Positions 62,173 through 64,000 of a stretch of DNA of 64,000 nt are shown one piece after another (the stretch's first letter is position 1; each line of letters starts with the position of its first letter). The DNA is from Profundicola sp048268105 (lineage in GTDB: Bacteria; Bacteroidota; Bacteroidia; Flavobacteriales; Weeksellaceae), in contig JBLWWH010000002.1 of the NCBI GenBank assembly GCA_048268105.1, positions 1 through 64,000 on the forward strand, written 5' to 3'. The position numbers were made by a program, and so were the translations under genes. Below the pieces are notes generated by a model. The model made no database searches. It was not told where the DNA came from and saw nothing but the letters and a program-made list of their open reading frames with translations.

Positions 62173-63179
62173 TAGTCTATCGAAATACCTGTCGTGTCAA
62201 TTTTCTTTGGTCCTGTTGCTGTTGGCGCTTTTGGTTCTTCTTTAGGACGCATTTGCTCATTGGTATTTTGGTCGTATTTAATAGCGTTTCTAATTTCTTC
62301 TGGTAAATCTTTGATATCTATCGTTCTCGAACTTTCGATAGAATTATAAAACAAGGAATCCTTTTCGTCTAATTTTCTTCTATAAACTAAATTCAAAGAA
62401 TCTATTTCTTTTCTCAACTGCGAAGTTGGCTTCTTAGATAGCCATAAAGAAACAGGCAATCCTTCGTCATAGTTATCATTTGGTGGCGGATCTTGATAAA
62501 CTACCTTAGTGCCAATGGTATCTCGAGTTCCTCCTAAATAATATATCTGACCCAAATCAAAGAACTTATCTTTAAGTATAGTTTTAGCCTCTTGCAAAGT
62601 TAAACCTTCCACTTGTGGCACAGGCATATCCATTTTGAACCCTCTTCCTAAGACTAAATCAATCTTAGCTCCTTTAGGTAATAACTTCCCTGCGTGAATG
62701 GTATCTCCGTTAAACATAATCCCTAAAACTGCATCTCTCGCAGGATCTTCTACGTAAATAGTATCTCCCAACACAAAACCTCTTAAGTGCAACTGTGTAA
62801 TCGCCAAACGGCTACTTTTATCGATTAAATCTGGCAACTCAACCGGACGCCATGTACTTGGATTAGATTTAATAAAGATGCGTCTTCCTGGCTTTACCTT
62901 AGAACCTTGTAGGGGATAAAAATCTAAGATAGCATAAGGAGGATGATCCTCTGTAAACTTAACACTATCAACTTCATATCTTAAATCTAACTCATCTAAT
63001 TTTTGAAGTGCCTCATCAATACTTAAAGAAGATAAATCCGGTACTTCTACAGAAACACCATGTTTGGTATAATTATCTAAAAACTTGAAAGCATAAAACC
63101 AAAGACCAATTAGAAGTGCTCCTCCCAATATAATACTTAGCCATAATTTCCAACTAATTAGTGCTTTGAAAAAATTCAT
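62172..63179 (-). CDS. PASTA-domain membrane protein
   Basis: One N-terminal membrane helix (about 11-31) is followed by three PASTA repeats (VEVPDLSSLSIDEALQKLDE, about 40-105; VELPDLIDKSSRLAITQLHL, about 110-180; MPVPQVEGLTLQEAKTILKD, about 185-255) and a charged C-terminal tail with a PxxEEPKAP stretch. PASTA repeats bind cell-wall fragments in other phyla; here there is no kinase or transpeptidase domain attached. The promoter -7 box TATCTTTG lies at 63199-63206. Confidence 0.88.
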   Translation of the reverse strand: MNFFKALISWKLWLSIILGGALLIGLWFYAFKFLDNYTKHGVSVEVPDLSSLSIDEALQKLDELDLRYEVDSVKFTEDHPPYAILDFYPLQGSKVKPGRRIFIKSNPSTWRPVELPDLIDKSSRLAITQLHLRGFVLGDTIYVEDPARDAVLGIMFNGDTIHAGKLLPKGAKIDLVLGRGFKMDMPVPQVEGLTLQEAKTILKDKFFDLGQIYYLGGTRDTIGTKVVYQDPPPNDNYDEGLPVSLWLSKKPTSQLRKEIDSLNLVYRRKLDEKDSLFYNSIESSRTIDIKDLPEEIRNAIKYDQNTNEQMRPKEEPKAPTATGPKKIDTTGISID

Positions 63180-63198
63180 AGGTTATAATAATATTGGA

Positions 63199-63206
63199 CA
63201 AAGATA
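63199..63206 (-). promoter_or_regulatory. -7 promoter element of the PASTA-rluD operon
   Basis: On the minus strand TATCTTTG matches TAnnTTTG, 19 bp before the ATG at 63179. Confidence 0.5.
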
Positions 63207-63279
63207 AAAATTAATGTAATATGTATGAGATTGAACGTAAATCTCCTAGAATTATTTAATTTTATCAAAATTTTGAAGC

Positions 63280-64000
63280 ATGAAAAAGGTAGCCGTTGTG
63301 ATGGGTGGATACTCCGATGAATACAAGGTTTCATTGAAATCTGGCCAATTAATTTATGATAGTATCGATAGAGATTTATACGAGCCCTATAAAGTTGTGA
63401 TTCTAGAAAACAATTGGTATGCAGAGGTTGAAGGTCAGACTTATGAGCTTCAAAAAGGTGACTTCTCATTTGAAATGAGGGATCAAAAAATATCTTTTGA
63501 TGTTATTTTTAATATTATCCACGGAACACCAGGTGAAGATGGATTTTTACAAGCTTATTGGGATATTTTAGGTATACCATATACAGGTTGTGGGCATTAT
63601 TTATCTGCTTTAACCTTTAATAAAAAAGACACACTTTCTGTTTTATATAAGTATGATATTCCCATGGCAAAGTCGGTTTATCTTACCAAAGGAGACGAAA
63701 TTAATCTAGATAAGATGATTGAAAAAGTAGGTTTACCTTGTTTTGTAAAACCGAATCAATCGGGTTCGAGCTTGGGGATTACTAAAGTTAAAACCAAAGA
63801 AGATTTCGCCAAAGCTTTTGAACTTGCTTTCGCTGAGGATAATGATATTTTAATTGAAGAGTTTTTAGACGGTACCGAAGTTTCTGTTGGCGTAATTCAA
63901 TATGGTGGAAAAACATTTGTGAGTGGCGTAACTGAAATCGTTTCCCACAATGAGTTTTTTGATTATGAGGCGAAATACCATGGAGCTTCAGAGGAAATTA
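63280..64000 (+). CDS. ddl: D-alanine--D-alanine ligase, 3' end outside the window
   Basis: From the ATG at 63280 the frame is open to the window end (about 240 residues). It carries VAVVMGGYSDEYKVSLKSG (N-terminal Ddl fold with Glu), IIHGTPGEDGFLQAYWDILG, and the ATP-grasp segment KVGLPCFVKPNQSGSSLGIT. Ddl joins two D-Ala using ATP for peptidoglycan precursors. It is divergent from the PASTA-rluD pair, a known neighbourhood in this group. Confidence 0.93.
   Translation, partial: MKKVAVVMGGYSDEYKVSLKSGQLIYDSIDRDLYEPYKVVILENNWYAEVEGQTYELQKGDFSFEMRDQKISFDVIFNIIHGTPGEDGFLQAYWDILGIPYTGCGHYLSALTFNKKDTLSVLYKYDIPMAKSVYLTKGDEINLDKMIEKVGLPCFVKPNQSGSSLGITKVKTKEDFAKAFELAFAEDNDILIEEFLDGTEVSVGVIQYGGKTFVSGVTEIVSHNEFFDYEAKYHGASEEI

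Noticed and set aside
63176..63469. 97-aa minus-strand ORF over the ddl start
   Set aside because: Reverse-frame shadow of the strongly supported ddl gene.

Overview
The window is AT-rich chromosomal DNA from a member of the Bacteroidota, most likely class Flavobacteriia. The evidence is a protein with a C-terminal type IX secretion sorting domain (13213-14010), lipoproteins with short acidic sequences after the lipobox, type B L31, an alternative GlmU-like enzyme, rluD-PASTA-ddl synteny, and promoters of the Bacteroidetes form TAnnTTTG, one with a TTTG element 18 bp upstream (in front of rpmE2). I cannot name the genus.

Layout. 1-7.5 kb: a BCCT transporter, a UspA protein and a GreA/GreB-like factor, then a flavin monooxygenase that closely resembles trimethylamine monooxygenase (Tmm). 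Together the BCCT carrier and Tmm suggest uptake of a methylated amine and its oxidation to TMAO, an osmolyte and pressure protectant. 7.5-25.4 kb: housekeeping and conserved flavobacterial genes (M28 and S9 peptidases, RlmI-like methyltransferase, CorA, a membrane-bound MutS-like ATPase, a lipoprotein/large exported protein pair, a nucleoside deaminase, and an uncharacterised 603-aa Cys-containing protein). 25.4-28 kb: gene-poor, with a 22-bp-phased degenerate repeat and an array of 119-bp units. Each unit holds two inverted hairpins whose stems covary, and a GIY-YIG nuclease gene sits inside the array.

29-36.2 kb: an accessory region. A restriction-modification operon on the minus strand (XRE regulator, DNA cytosine C5-methyltransferase, McrB-like GTPase, LlaJI/McrC-like nuclease) is flanked by two diverged copies of a ~355-bp chromosomal segment. 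That segment consists of the end of a NUDIX gene plus the end of an 81-aa gene. The nuclease gene is split between two frames, and an in-frame U_UUA_AAC slippery heptamer lies exactly where a -1 shift would join them. To the right are a decayed NUDIX copy, the intact 81-aa gene and a frameshifted outer-membrane protein pseudogene. A second cluster of the same hairpin repeats lies at 36.8-37.0 kb.

37-47 kb: a Crp/Fnr regulator upstream of a TolC/HlyD/ABC-permease efflux operon, a serine hydrolase lipoprotein, a MarR regulator, and copper handling (CopZ-like chaperone, CopA ATPase). 47-53.8 kb: an RRM protein, SRAP/HMCES protein, NDH-2, a 49-aa membrane miniprotein, an M3 peptidase and a metzincin lipoprotein. 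53.8-57.1 kb: cysteate-synthase-like, alpha-oxoamine-synthase and SDR genes that together look like a sulfonolipid (capnine) pathway. 57.4-64 kb: GlmU-like protein, L31, a beta-helix lipoprotein, two tiny overlapping ORFs, RluD, a PASTA protein, and the 5' part of ddl running off the window.

The two strongest leads for something undescribed are the possible programmed frameshift in the restriction nuclease and the covarying hairpin array that hosts a GIY-YIG gene. Function calls come from motif recognition only; no search was run.
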